A DNA stretch of 6,688 nucleotides from Oscillospiraceae bacterium (lineage in GTDB: Bacteria > Bacillota_A > Clostridia > Oscillospirales > Ruminococcaceae), in assembly GCA_017414145.1 (NCBI GenBank), contig JAFPQL010000180.1:1-6688 (forward strand), read 5' to 3'. Below, one piece after another: positions 1 to 5,826 of this stretch. Numbering within the stretch: the stretch's first letter is position 1; each line of letters begins with the position of its first letter. The notes beneath the pieces were generated by a model. The model ran no database searches. It saw only the letters and a program-made list of their open reading frames with translations, and had not been told where the DNA came from. Made by a program: the position numbers and the translations under genes.

Positions 1-43
1 CATAAGGAGAGCTCCGCAAGGGGGTGAATTGCCGCCTTGCGGC

Positions 44-84
44 AAGAGGGGGACGCCCTGCGATAGAGGGCGTCCCCCTTTTCT
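44..84 (+). terminator. Rho-independent terminator of an upstream + strand gene
   Basis: A perfect 12-bp stem pairs 48-59 (GGGGGACGCCCT) with 67-78 (AGGGCGTCCCCC) around a 7-nt loop, followed directly by TTTTCT. A-T and G-T pairs at 44-47/79-82 can extend the stem. The T-run lies only on the right, so it terminates + strand transcripts. A smaller perfect hairpin (29-35 TTGCCGC with 39-45 GCGGCAA) precedes it. The gene it serves is outside the window. Stops that could end it are TAA at 3-5 or TGA at 25-27, but too little sequence remains to identify a protein. Confidence 0.85.
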
Positions 85-253
85 GCGCCTGCGCGAAGCG
101 GATACCTTATTCTACAGAAGCCGGCGCTGCCAGAGAAATACATGGCGGCGCCGGTATTTTTGTATGGTTCTATCGTGGCGAAGTTTGGTTGTGTCCCGAT
201 TCCGCCCGCGGCGGGCTTTAGGAGTTGCCAGCGCGGGCTCCGCGCCGCCGGGA
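85..253. other. Gene-free spacer between convergent terminators, with a GC-rich hairpin
   Basis: No reading frame here has a credible start, ribosome site or protein character. The main structure is a 12-bp stem (121-132 CCGGCGCTGCCA with 143-154 TGGCGGCGCCGG, one G-T pair, 10-nt loop). It is followed by TATTTTTG, so it could act as a second + strand terminator. Smaller hairpins follow at 204-216 (GCCCG/CGGGC, then TTTA) and 231-245 (GCGCGG/CCGCGC). The word at 208-221 recurs in the pheS-pssA spacer. No promoter was seen. Confidence 0.5.
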
Positions 254-290
254 GAAAACGGGACGCCCCTTTTTGCAGGAGCGTCCCGTC
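254..290 (-). terminator. Rho-independent terminator of the pheST operon
   Basis: Read on the minus strand, ACGGGACGC pairs with GCGTCCCGT (258-266 with 281-289), with possible further pairs inside the loop, followed by TTTTCTCC. It starts about 20 nt after the pheT stop codon and marks the end of the phe transcript. Its stem shares the GGGACGCCC word with the opposite-facing terminator at 44-84. Confidence 0.85.
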
Positions 291-308
291 TGTCATGCTG
301 CTGTGCGG

Positions 309-2744
309 TTATCTCTGAACCGCCTCAAAGCGCTTGCCGAGCTGCTTCAGAATCTTTGCAACGAAGGCATCGACCTCCGCGTCCGTGAATGCGTGATCCT
401 CCGGACGGAAGCTGAGCGTAAAGGCCAGCGACTGCTTGCCCTGCTCGATCTGCCTGCCCTTGTAAACATCAAACAGCGTGACGGTGTCGAGCGCCTTGCA
501 GGCCTCGTGCATCGCGTCGGTGAGCTGTGCGCAGAGGACATCCTCGCTGACCAGCAGCGCCAGATCGCGCTTTTCCACCGGGAATTTCGGCAGCGGCGCA
601 AAGTGGATGCCGCCCTCCAGATACGGACGCAGCGCTGTCAGGTCAAGCTCCGCGAGGAAGGCGCGGTGCTCCGGAATCAGGCTGTCCGTCAGGTCATGCG
701 CCAGCATACCGGCAAAGCCGATTTCCTTGCCGTCGAGCGAAATGACCGCGCTCATGCCCGGATGCAGGAACGGATACTGCTCCGGCTGCTCCGGCTTTTT
801 GTAGGTAAATGTCAGCCGGAAGGCCGCCGCGAGCGCCTCTAAAACACCCTTGCCGTCGAAGAAATCGAGCTTTCCGCCGTCAAACAGCGCAATGCTCAGT
901 GCCTCGCGCTCCTGCGGCAGCTCGGACGGATGCTCCTCCTTGCTGTGATAGGTCTTTGCGATTTCAAACAGCCCACCCTCATCATTGCCGCGGCGCACAT
1001 TGCGGATGACCGCATTGAGCATCGAGGGGGTCAGCATCGTGCGCATGACCGAGAGATCCTCGGAAATCGGGTTCAGAATGCGCACGGCCAGTCTGCGGGG
1101 ATCGTCCTCCGGCAGACGGACAAGATCAAAGTCCTTCGGCGAGAAGAACGAATAATGCACCGCCTCGTAGAGCCCCTGTGCGGCCAGCACGCGCTTTAAT
1201 TTCAGCAGCGCGGACTGTGCGGCATTTCTGCCGCCGCTCGTCACGGACGCGGCCTTGAGGAAGGTCGGGGTGATGTGCTCGTAGCCGTACATCCGGATCA
1301 GCTCCTCGGCGATGTCCGGCGCGTTCTCAATGTCCTCGCGGTATGCGGGAACGGAGAGCGTCAGGCTGTCGCCCTTGATCTGCGGCGCGAAGTCGAGATT
1401 CGTCAGGATGCGGATGACCTCGTCCTCCGGCACGGTGATGCCGAGCAGCGCATTGATTTTTTCAAGCGATACGGTCAGACTGCGTCTGGCGTTCGGGTCT
1501 GCGGAGACTGCCTCGCAGTACGCAGAGCAGGTGACGCTGCCGCAGTTCAGCTCCTCGATCAGATGCAGCGCACGGTCCATGCCCAGTGCCGTCGAATACT
1601 CGTCCACGCCCTTCTCAAAGCGCTGCGAGCTGTCGGAGTGCTGCCCCAGTGCGCGTGCCGTTTTGCGGACATTGTCGCGCATGAACTTTGCCGCTTCAAA
1701 GACCACATCCGCGGTGTCATCCTTGATGCCGGAGTTCAGTCCGCCCATGATGCCGGCCAGCGCGACCGGCCGCGCCCCGTCGCAGATGACGAGATTGTTC
1801 TGATTCAGCGAGAATTCCTTTTCGTCGAGCGTGACGATCTTTTCGCCCTCTGCCGCACGCCGCACGACAATCTGTCTGCCGTTGAGGTCGCGCAGATCAA
1901 AGGCGTGCATCGGCTGACCGATCTCCTTGAGGACATAGTTCGTGATGTCCACGATATTGGAGATGGAGCGGATACCGACCAGCGCCAGACGGCGGCGCAT
2001 CCACGCGGGCGACTGTCCGGTTTTCACATTGCGGACATAGTGCGCCTGATAGCGCGGGCAGAGCTCCGGCGCCTCGACGGTCACGCGGAAGTCATCGAGT
2101 CCGGTGCCGTCCGCCTGATAATCGGTTGCGGGCATTTTGAGGGGCTTGCCGAGTGCGGCCGCGACCTCTCTTGCGATGCCCAGCACAGACTGGCAGTCCG
2201 GACGGTTTGCGGTGATCGAAATATCGAACATCCAGTCATCCAGCCCGACGATCGGCTTGATGTCGGCGCCGTTTTCGGCATCGTCCGGCAGGCAGAGCAG
2301 TCCGCAGTAATCCGCGCCGGGAAAGAGGTCATCGTTCAGGCCGATTTCCACGCCGGAGCAGAGCATTCCGGACGACTCAAAGCCGCGGAGCTTGCCCTTC
2401 TTGATTTTCATGGTGCCTTCGACGGTCACATGGTCCTTGGCGGTCGCGTAGACCTGTGCGCCGACCAGCGCGGCGGGATACTTGCCGCCCTGCTTCACAT
2501 TGTCGGCGCCGCAGCAGATCTGGAACTGTCCGTGCGCGCCGCAGTCCACCTGACAGACATGGAGATGCGTCTCCGGAATCGGCTCCAGCGACAGCACCTC
2601 ACCGACGACGACGCCGGAGATCTCCGCGCCGAGCTCGGTCAGGGTCTCGACCTCAAATCCGCAGTCAAAGAGCCGTTTTTCCAGCTCCTGCGGGGTAATA
2701 TCAATATCAACATATTCCTTCAGCCAACTGAGCGGTACGATCAT
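309..2744 (-). CDS. pheT: Phenylalanine--tRNA ligase beta subunit
   Basis: This is the large subunit of the cytoplasmic (alpha-beta)2 phenylalanyl-tRNA synthetase. It binds tRNA-Phe and carries the site that hydrolyses mischarged Tyr-tRNA-Phe, while PheS does the aminoacylation. The protein is 811 aa, close to the usual 790-810. It starts with the typical MIVPLSWLKEYVD. Domains in order: an EMAP-like tRNA-binding OB fold at about 40-150 (VVGEVLSLEP); the B3/B4 editing region at about 175-395, with FDISITANRPDC at 173-184, HAFD at 280-283 and GIMGG at 331-335; B5 at about 405-475; the core with DIAEELIRMYGY at 477-488; and a C-terminal ferredoxin-fold anticodon-binding domain at about 715-810 (LPKFPVEKRDLALL). 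The start is preceded by AAAGGGTG at a rather long 11-nt spacing, but the family N-terminus fixes it. It is the second gene of the operon, 163 nt after pheS, and is followed by a terminator. It appears intact. Confidence 0.97.
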   Translation of the reverse strand: MIVPLSWLKEYVDIDITPQELEKRLFDCGFEVETLTELGAEISGVVVGEVLSLEPIPETHLHVCQVDCGAHGQFQICCGADNVKQGGKYPAALVGAQVYATAKDHVTVEGTMKIKKGKLRGFESSGMLCSGVEIGLNDDLFPGADYCGLLCLPDDAENGADIKPIVGLDDWMFDISITANRPDCQSVLGIAREVAAALGKPLKMPATDYQADGTGLDDFRVTVEAPELCPRYQAHYVRNVKTGQSPAWMRRRLALVGIRSISNIVDITNYVLKEIGQPMHAFDLRDLNGRQIVVRRAAEGEKIVTLDEKEFSLNQNNLVICDGARPVALAGIMGGLNSGIKDDTADVVFEAAKFMRDNVRKTARALGQHSDSSQRFEKGVDEYSTALGMDRALHLIEELNCGSVTCSAYCEAVSADPNARRSLTVSLEKINALLGITVPEDEVIRILTNLDFAPQIKGDSLTLSVPAYREDIENAPDIAEELIRMYGYEHITPTFLKAASVTSGGRNAAQSALLKLKRVLAAQGLYEAVHYSFFSPKDFDLVRLPEDDPRRLAVRILNPISEDLSVMRTMLTPSMLNAVIRNVRRGNDEGGLFEIAKTYHSKEEHPSELPQEREALSIALFDGGKLDFFDGKGVLEALAAAFRLTFTYKKPEQPEQYPFLHPGMSAVISLDGKEIGFAGMLAHDLTDSLIPEHRAFLAELDLTALRPYLEGGIHFAPLPKFPVEKRDLALLVSEDVLCAQLTDAMHEACKALDTVTLFDVYKGRQIEQGKQSLAFTLSFRPEDHAFTDAEVDAFVAKILKQLGKRFEAVQR

Positions 2745-2770
2745 GGTCTTATTAACACCCTTTCAATATA

Positions 2771-2880
2771 GAAGTTAGGAGTTTGGAATTAGGAGGTAGG
2801 AGTTTTCAGATGAACATCCCTGCTGAGGGAGCTGAAGATCCGGAACAGCTCCCCGCTCCTGACTTCTGACTCCTCACTTC
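2771..2880. repeat. Nested inverted-repeat element in the pheS-pheT spacer
   Basis: The spacer between pheS and pheT (2745-2907) contains imperfect 25-nt outer arms, 2771-2795 and 2856-2880. The second arm, reverse-complemented, matches the first at 19 of 25 positions. The arms are built from TTAGGAG/TCAGGAG-like words, with an extra TAGGAG at 2797-2802. Inside is a perfect 8-bp hairpin, 2827-2834 GGGAGCTG with 2846-2853 CAGCTCCC, around an 11-nt loop. No coding frame and no run of T suited to termination was seen. The form fits a small non-autonomous palindromic element inserted in the operon. No clear target duplication is visible, so the mobile origin is inference. Confidence 0.6.
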
Positions 2881-2907
2881 GCTAAAATCCCTTTTCTGCC
2901 GGAAAGC

Positions 2908-3933
2908 TTATTCAGCAAACTGCGACAGCACGCGGACATCGCTCTCAAAGAGCATCTTGATGTTCGGAATGCCGTATTTCAGCATCGTGATGCGCTCGAT
3001 GCCCATGCCGAACGCAAATCCGGTATAGACATCCGGATCAATGCCGCAGTTCTCCAGCACCTTGCGGTTGACCATGCCCGCACCGAGCACCTCAATCCAG
3101 CCGGTGCCCTTGCAGAGGCGGCAGCCCTTGCCGCCGCAGGCGAAGCAGCTCACATCGACCTCGACGGAAGGCTCCGTGAACGGGAAGTAGGACGGACGCA
3201 GCCGCGTCTTGACATTCTCGCCGAAGATGCGCTGTGCAAAGACATCGAGCATCCCCTGCAGATCGCAGAGCGTGATGCCCTTGTCCACCACAAGTCCTTC
3301 CATCTGCGAGAACATCGGCGAATGCGTGGCGTCGTCATCGGAGCGGAACACCTTGCCGGGCGACAGAATCTTGATCGGCGGCCTGGTATTCTCCATGACG
3401 CGGATCTGTCCGGCGGAGGTCTGCGTTCTGAGCAGCAGCTCCGGCGAGACATAGAAGGTGTCCTGCATATCGCGTGCGGGGTGATCCTTCGGGGTATTGA
3501 GCGCGGTGAAGTTGTAGTAATCGTTTTCGATTTCGGGACCCTCAAAGACGGTGAAGCCCATGCCCGCGAAGATATCAATCAGGGCATTGGCGGTGAGGGT
3601 ATTCGGGTGCAGCGCACCGGCACTGCGCGGACGGCCGGGCATGGTGACATCAATCTGCTCGGCGGCGTTCTTCTCGGCGAGCTCGGCAGCCTTCAGGGCG
3701 GTGTCGCGCTCAGTAAAGAAAGCGAGCGCCCATTCCTTCAGCGCGTTGACGAGCTTGCCGAACGCGGGGCGGTCCTCGGCGGACAGATCGCGCATTCCCT
3801 TCATCAGCGCCGGAATCTCACCGGACTTATTGTCGAGGAACTGCTTTCTGAGCTGATAGAGCGCCTTTGAATCCTTGACGGAAGCGGCGGCGGCCTCAAT
3901 CCGTTCACGGATGGCTTTCATCTGGTCTTCCAT
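2908..3933 (-). CDS. pheS: Phenylalanine--tRNA ligase alpha subunit
   Basis: This is the catalytic subunit of phenylalanyl-tRNA synthetase (class II). It activates phenylalanine with ATP and charges tRNA-Phe together with PheT. With the start chosen here it is 341 aa, the usual Firmicutes size. Residues 1-85 form the helical, probably coiled-coil, tRNA-contacting arm. The catalytic core follows, with [13 protein letters not shown] near 130-142, motif 2 ([14 protein letters not shown], 201-214) and motif 3 ([14 protein letters not shown], about 305-318). Four cysteines (263, 266, 271, 274; [12 protein letters not shown]) form the knuckle seen in Firmicutes PheS. Motif 2 reads FSQ where many relatives have FHQ, and VNRKVL replaces the commoner VHPxVL; both look like tolerated variation. 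An in-frame ATG at 3942 sits directly against GAGAGG and cannot use it, whereas the ATG at 3933 is 9 nt from it. pheT follows on the same strand. Confidence 0.97.
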   Translation of the reverse strand: MEDQMKAIRERIEAAAASVKDSKALYQLRKQFLDNKSGEIPALMKGMRDLSAEDRPAFGKLVNALKEWALAFFTERDTALKAAELAEKNAAEQIDVTMPGRPRSAGALHPNTLTANALIDIFAGMGFTVFEGPEIENDYYNFTALNTPKDHPARDMQDTFYVSPELLLRTQTSAGQIRVMENTRPPIKILSPGKVFRSDDDATHSPMFSQMEGLVVDKGITLCDLQGMLDVFAQRIFGENVKTRLRPSYFPFTEPSVEVDVSCFACGGKGCRLCKGTGWIEVLGAGMVNRKVLENCGIDPDVYTGFAFGMGIERITMLKYGIPNIKMLFESDVRVLSQFAE

Positions 3934-3942
3934 ATTGTTCAT

Positions 3943-3948
3943 CCTCTC
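3943..3948 (-). promoter_or_regulatory. pheS ribosome binding site (decides the start)
   Basis: Minus-strand GAGAGG abuts the ATG at 3942 with no spacing and lies 9 nt before the in-frame ATG at 3933. This favours the downstream start, giving an N-terminus MEDQMKAI rather than MNNMEDQ. Confidence 0.65.
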
Positions 3949-3960
3949 TGGACAGAATAG

Positions 3961-3972
3961 AATTGCACAATT
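3961..3972. promoter_or_regulatory. Small dyad at the predicted pheST transcription start
   Basis: AATTG and CAATT (3961-3965 and 3968-3972) form a perfect 5-bp dyad separated by two bases. It overlaps the predicted +1 near 3969, just downstream of the -10 box. The position would suit an operator, but the dyad is short and may be chance. Confidence 0.25.
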
Positions 3973-3975
3973 TAT

Positions 3976-4004
3976 AGTATAGCAAAAATCCCGCGATTTG
4001 TCAA
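3976..4004 (-). promoter_or_regulatory. Promoter of pheST (SigA-type)
   Basis: On the minus strand a perfect -35 TTGACA (3999-4004) and a -10 TATACT (3976-3981) are separated by 17 nt. Transcription should start near 3969, leaving a leader of about 36 nt before the pheS start. That is too short for a T-box or a leader-peptide attenuator, so the operon looks constitutively strong or controlled at initiation. Confidence 0.9.
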
Positions 4005-4011
4005 GGCGGCG

Positions 4012-4065
4012 GGCAGTGCCGTTTTCACCGGCGGCGGGCTTTAGAAAATGGCAGCCGGCACTGCC
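4012..4065. repeat. Long imperfect hairpin between the divergent promoters
   Basis: Outer arms GGCAG/CTGCC (4012-4016 with 4061-4065) and an inner 10-bp stem TGCCGTTTTC/GAAAATGGCA (4017-4026 with 4044-4053, one G-T pair) are separated by a one-sided 7-nt bulge. An alternative fold pairs 4012-4021 with 4056-4065 perfectly over 10 bp. The loop contains GCGGCGGGCTTTAG (4031-4044), found again exactly at 208-221. It lies upstream of both promoters, so it is not in either leader. It could be a remnant terminator, a protein site or a copy of a dispersed palindromic repeat. Confidence 0.5.
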
Positions 4066-4107
4066 GGACGCATCTCATGAAGAATTTATAAAGTGTGAAA
4101 AAAGGGC

Positions 4108-4136
4108 TTGCAAAAACAATCATAATTTGATATAAT
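4108..4136 (+). promoter_or_regulatory. Promoter of the pssA-psd operon (SigA-type)
   Basis: The -35 TTGCAA (4108-4113) and a perfect -10 TATAAT (4131-4136) are separated by 17 nt, with A-rich sequence upstream (4082-4103) that could act as an UP element. The start should be near 4143, giving a leader of about 60 nt before the pssA ATG. The region is markedly AT-rich compared with the surrounding genes. Confidence 0.88.
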
Positions 4137-4155
4137 AAGGAGAAAGGGAAAATCC

Positions 4156-4180
4156 GGCACCGCCAGTACCGTGCGGCGCC
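4156..4180 (+). other. Hairpin in the pssA leader
   Basis: GGCACCGC (4156-4163) pairs with GCGGCGCC (4173-4180) except for one A-C mismatch, around a 9-nt loop. The hairpin ends 10 nt before the pssA ribosome site. No T-run follows, so it is not a terminator. Its sequence resembles the hairpin at 121-154. A role in mRNA stability or start-site access is possible but unproven. Confidence 0.35.
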
Positions 4181-4201
4181 TTGTAGATAGAGGGATGACA
4201 G

Positions 4202-4828
4202 ATGATCGGATTTTACAGCTATACTGTGATATTGACCTATATCGGGTTCGTGTGCGGCTCGGTCGGGCTGTATTTCGCCGCCCACGGCAGTACAAACACC
4301 GCGATCGTCATGCTGCTGCTGGCAGGCTTCTGCGATATGTTCGACGGCAAGGTCGCAAAGACCAAAAAGAACCGCACACCGCAGGAGTGCCGCTTCGGCA
4401 TTCAGATAGATTCGCTTTCGGACATGGTCTGCTTCGGACTGCTCCCGCCGATGATTGCCTTCAGTGCAGAGCTTCGCTCACCCGCACACATCGCAATTTT
4501 CAGCTGCTTTTCTCTGGCGGCGCTGATCCGGCTGGCGTACTTCAATGTCACCGAGGAGGACCGCCAGCAGGTCACGACAGAGCGCAGAAAGCTCTATGAG
4601 GGACTGCCCGTCACCTCGACGGCGCTGATTATTCCGCTGCTGTTCTGCTTCCGGAAGGATCTCGCAGACGCGTTTCCGTATGTCGGCGCGGCGGTCTACG
4701 CGCTGATTGCTGTGGCGTTCATCACGAAATTTCACCTGAGAAAGCCGCAGATGCGGACCATGCTGTGCTTCATCCTCATCGGACTGGCAGAGCTGATTCT
4801 GCTGATTTTCAAGCACCGTCACGGCTGA
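4202..4828 (+). CDS. pssA: CDP-diacylglycerol--serine O-phosphatidyltransferase (phosphatidylserine synthase)
   Basis: This integral membrane enzyme joins CDP-diacylglycerol and L-serine to form phosphatidylserine and CMP, the first step towards phosphatidylethanolamine. The protein is 208 aa with about six hydrophobic membrane segments (roughly 5-27, 32-47, 75-115, 137-150, 158-176, 185-203). The CDP-alcohol phosphatidyltransferase signature is D45, D48-G49, A52, G66, D70, D74 (DMFDGKVAK, then FGIQIDSLSD). Two points differ from the textbook pattern DGxxAR-x8-GxxxDxxxD: the conserved arginine is Lys53, and 12 rather than 8 residues precede G66. All four aspartates are present, so it should be active. 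PssA rather than another family member is inferred from the DSLSDMVCFG segment and the adjacent psd. The start at 4202 follows GAGGG (4190-4194) by 7 nt; the ATG at 4195 is out of frame. First gene of the operon. Confidence 0.93.
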   Translation: MIGFYSYTVILTYIGFVCGSVGLYFAAHGSTNTAIVMLLLAGFCDMFDGKVAKTKKNRTPQECRFGIQIDSLSDMVCFGLLPPMIAFSAELRSPAHIAIFSCFSLAALIRLAYFNVTEEDRQQVTTERRKLYEGLPVTSTALIIPLLFCFRKDLADAFPYVGAAVYALIAVAFITKFHLRKPQMRTMLCFILIGLAELILLIFKHRHG

Positions 4829-4835
4829 ACCTGAT

Positions 4836-4905
4836 GCGCGATCCGGCAGACGGGAGTGCTTTGCAGCGTTGCAGAGCGGAGCTCCTGCCGCGGGTCGCGC
4901 TTTTT
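4836..4905 (+). terminator. Intercistronic terminator or attenuator between pssA and psd
   Basis: The outer stem pairs 4836-4844 with 4892-4900 (9 bp, one G-T) and, past a 2-nt bulge, 4845-4849 with 4885-4889 (5 bp). It encloses an inner 8-bp hairpin, 4858-4865 GCTTTGCA with 4870-4877 TGCAGAGC, around GCGT. TTTTTC follows at 4901. This has all parts of an intrinsic terminator. It starts 8 nt after the pssA stop, and the psd ribosome site lies only 15 nt after the T-run. No promoter is visible between it and psd, so partial termination (attenuation) is the likeliest role. Confidence 0.7.
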
Positions 4906-4916
4906 CATTCCGGCTG

Positions 4917-4925
4917 AAAAGGAGG
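4917..4925 (+). promoter_or_regulatory. psd ribosome binding site (decides the start)
   Basis: AAAAGGAGG stands 6 nt before the ATG at 4932. It excludes the longer in-frame extension to a TTG at 4869, which would lie in the loop of the terminator-like structure. AGGAG (4920-4924) can also pair with CTCCT (4882-4886) in that structure. Confidence 0.85.
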
Positions 4926-4931
4926 CATCTC

Positions 4932-5816
4932 ATGTCAAACAACGATTCTGCACAGGGCGCGGTCATCTGTGACCGCAGCGGAAATCCCGTCGCCGATTCC
5001 TGCGCCTCGCAGGGCAAAATGCTGAAGCTGCTCTACGGCACCGCACCCGGCCGCGCCGCGCTCAAGGTGCTCACGCAGCCGCTTGTCTCAAAGCTGGCGG
5101 GCGCCGCGCTGGAGCATCCGCTCTCGACCGTCGCCATTCCGCCCTTTGTTGCGAAAAAGCACATCCGCATGGACGACTACGCCGAATCCAAATTCCGCAG
5201 CTTCAATGCCTTTTTCACGCGTCCGGTCAAGCCGGAGTGCCGCCCCGTGGACCGCGACCCCGCTGCCTTTATCAGCCCGTGCGACGCCAAGCTGACCGTC
5301 GTGCAGATCAATGAGGGAACGCATTTCACAGTCAAGGGCGCGGACTACAGCCTCGGCGCCTTTCTCGGATGCCGGAAGCTCGCGGCACAGTACCGCGGCG
5401 GGCTCTGCCTGATTTTCCGCCTGACGCCGGACGATTATCACCGCTACTGCTATGTGGACGACTGCCGTCCCGGCACGACGCGCTGCATCGAGGGCGTGCT
5501 GCATACGGTCAATCCCGTCTCGGCGGAATATGTCAAGGTCTATCATCAGAATACGCGCACGGTCACGATGCTCCACACGGTACATTTCGGCGATATCCTG
5601 CAAATTGAGGTCGGCGCGATGATGGTCGGCAGAATTGTCAATCATCCGCACGGCAAATGGGTCGGGCGCGGCATCGAGAAGGGATATTTTGAGTTCGGCG
5701 GCTCAACGGTCGTGCTGGTGCTGCCGAAGGACGCCGTACAGATCGACCCGCAGATTCTCGCCAATTCCGAACAGGGTGCCGAAACGGTAGTCCGGTACGG
5801 CTCCCGCCTGAACTGA
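4932..5816 (+). CDS. psd: Phosphatidylserine decarboxylase proenzyme
   Basis: This pyruvoyl-dependent, membrane-associated enzyme converts phosphatidylserine to phosphatidylethanolamine and CO2, acting directly after PssA. The proenzyme is 294 aa, the usual size of the clostridial type. It cuts itself at FGGST: cleavage between Gly257 and Ser258 should give a beta chain of 257 residues and a short alpha chain whose Ser258 becomes the pyruvoyl group. The residues for self-processing are in place: Asp118 (SPCDAKL), His170 (LTPDDYHRYC) and Ser258. FFTRPVK (94-100) and IVNHPHGKWVGRGIEKGYF (235-253) are further family motifs. The processing motif is GGST rather than the LGST of E. coli, as usual in Clostridia. 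The gene lies 103 nt after pssA, behind a terminator-like structure, and its stop overlaps the ribosome site of the next gene. Confidence 0.95.
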   Translation: MSNNDSAQGAVICDRSGNPVADSCASQGKMLKLLYGTAPGRAALKVLTQPLVSKLAGAALEHPLSTVAIPPFVAKKHIRMDDYAESKFRSFNAFFTRPVKPECRPVDRDPAAFISPCDAKLTVVQINEGTHFTVKGADYSLGAFLGCRKLAAQYRGGLCLIFRLTPDDYHRYCYVDDCRPGTTRCIEGVLHTVNPVSAEYVKVYHQNTRTVTMLHTVHFGDILQIEVGAMMVGRIVNHPHGKWVGRGIEKGYFEFGGSTVVLVLPKDAVQIDPQILANSEQGAETVVRYGSRLN

Positions 5817-5826
5817 GGGAAATCAT

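Noticed and set aside
1..27. Possible last codons of an upstream + strand gene (HKESSARG then TGA)
   Set aside because: The terminator at 44-84 implies such a gene, but a TAA at 3-5 in another frame is equally possible and eight residues cannot identify a protein.
225..842. Open + strand frames overlapping the pheT 3' end and its terminator
   Set aside because: They run through the pheST terminator and antisense to pheT, with no ribosome site.
1275..2771. A 498-codon open frame on the + strand opposite pheT
   Set aside because: It lies wholly antisense to a clearly identified pheT. Long open frames opposite GC-rich genes arise from third-position bias. It has no ribosome site and its protein is Arg/Asp/Val-rich with no known domain.
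2745..2907. A separate promoter for pheT in the pheS-pheT spacer
   Set aside because: A TATATT-like box exists near 2765-2770 on the minus strand, but no credible -35 lies at the right distance.
3934..3942. pheS start at the ATG ending at 3942
   Set aside because: The only Shine-Dalgarno match abuts it directly; it is correctly spaced for the ATG at 3933. Kept as a minor alternative.
4869..4931. N-terminal extension of psd from a TTG at 4869
   Set aside because: It would start inside the loop of the terminator-like structure without a ribosome site. AAAAGGAGG supports ATG 4932.
4478..5017. A minus-strand frame opposite pssA and psd
   Set aside because: It is antisense to two identified genes and crosses the intercistronic terminator.
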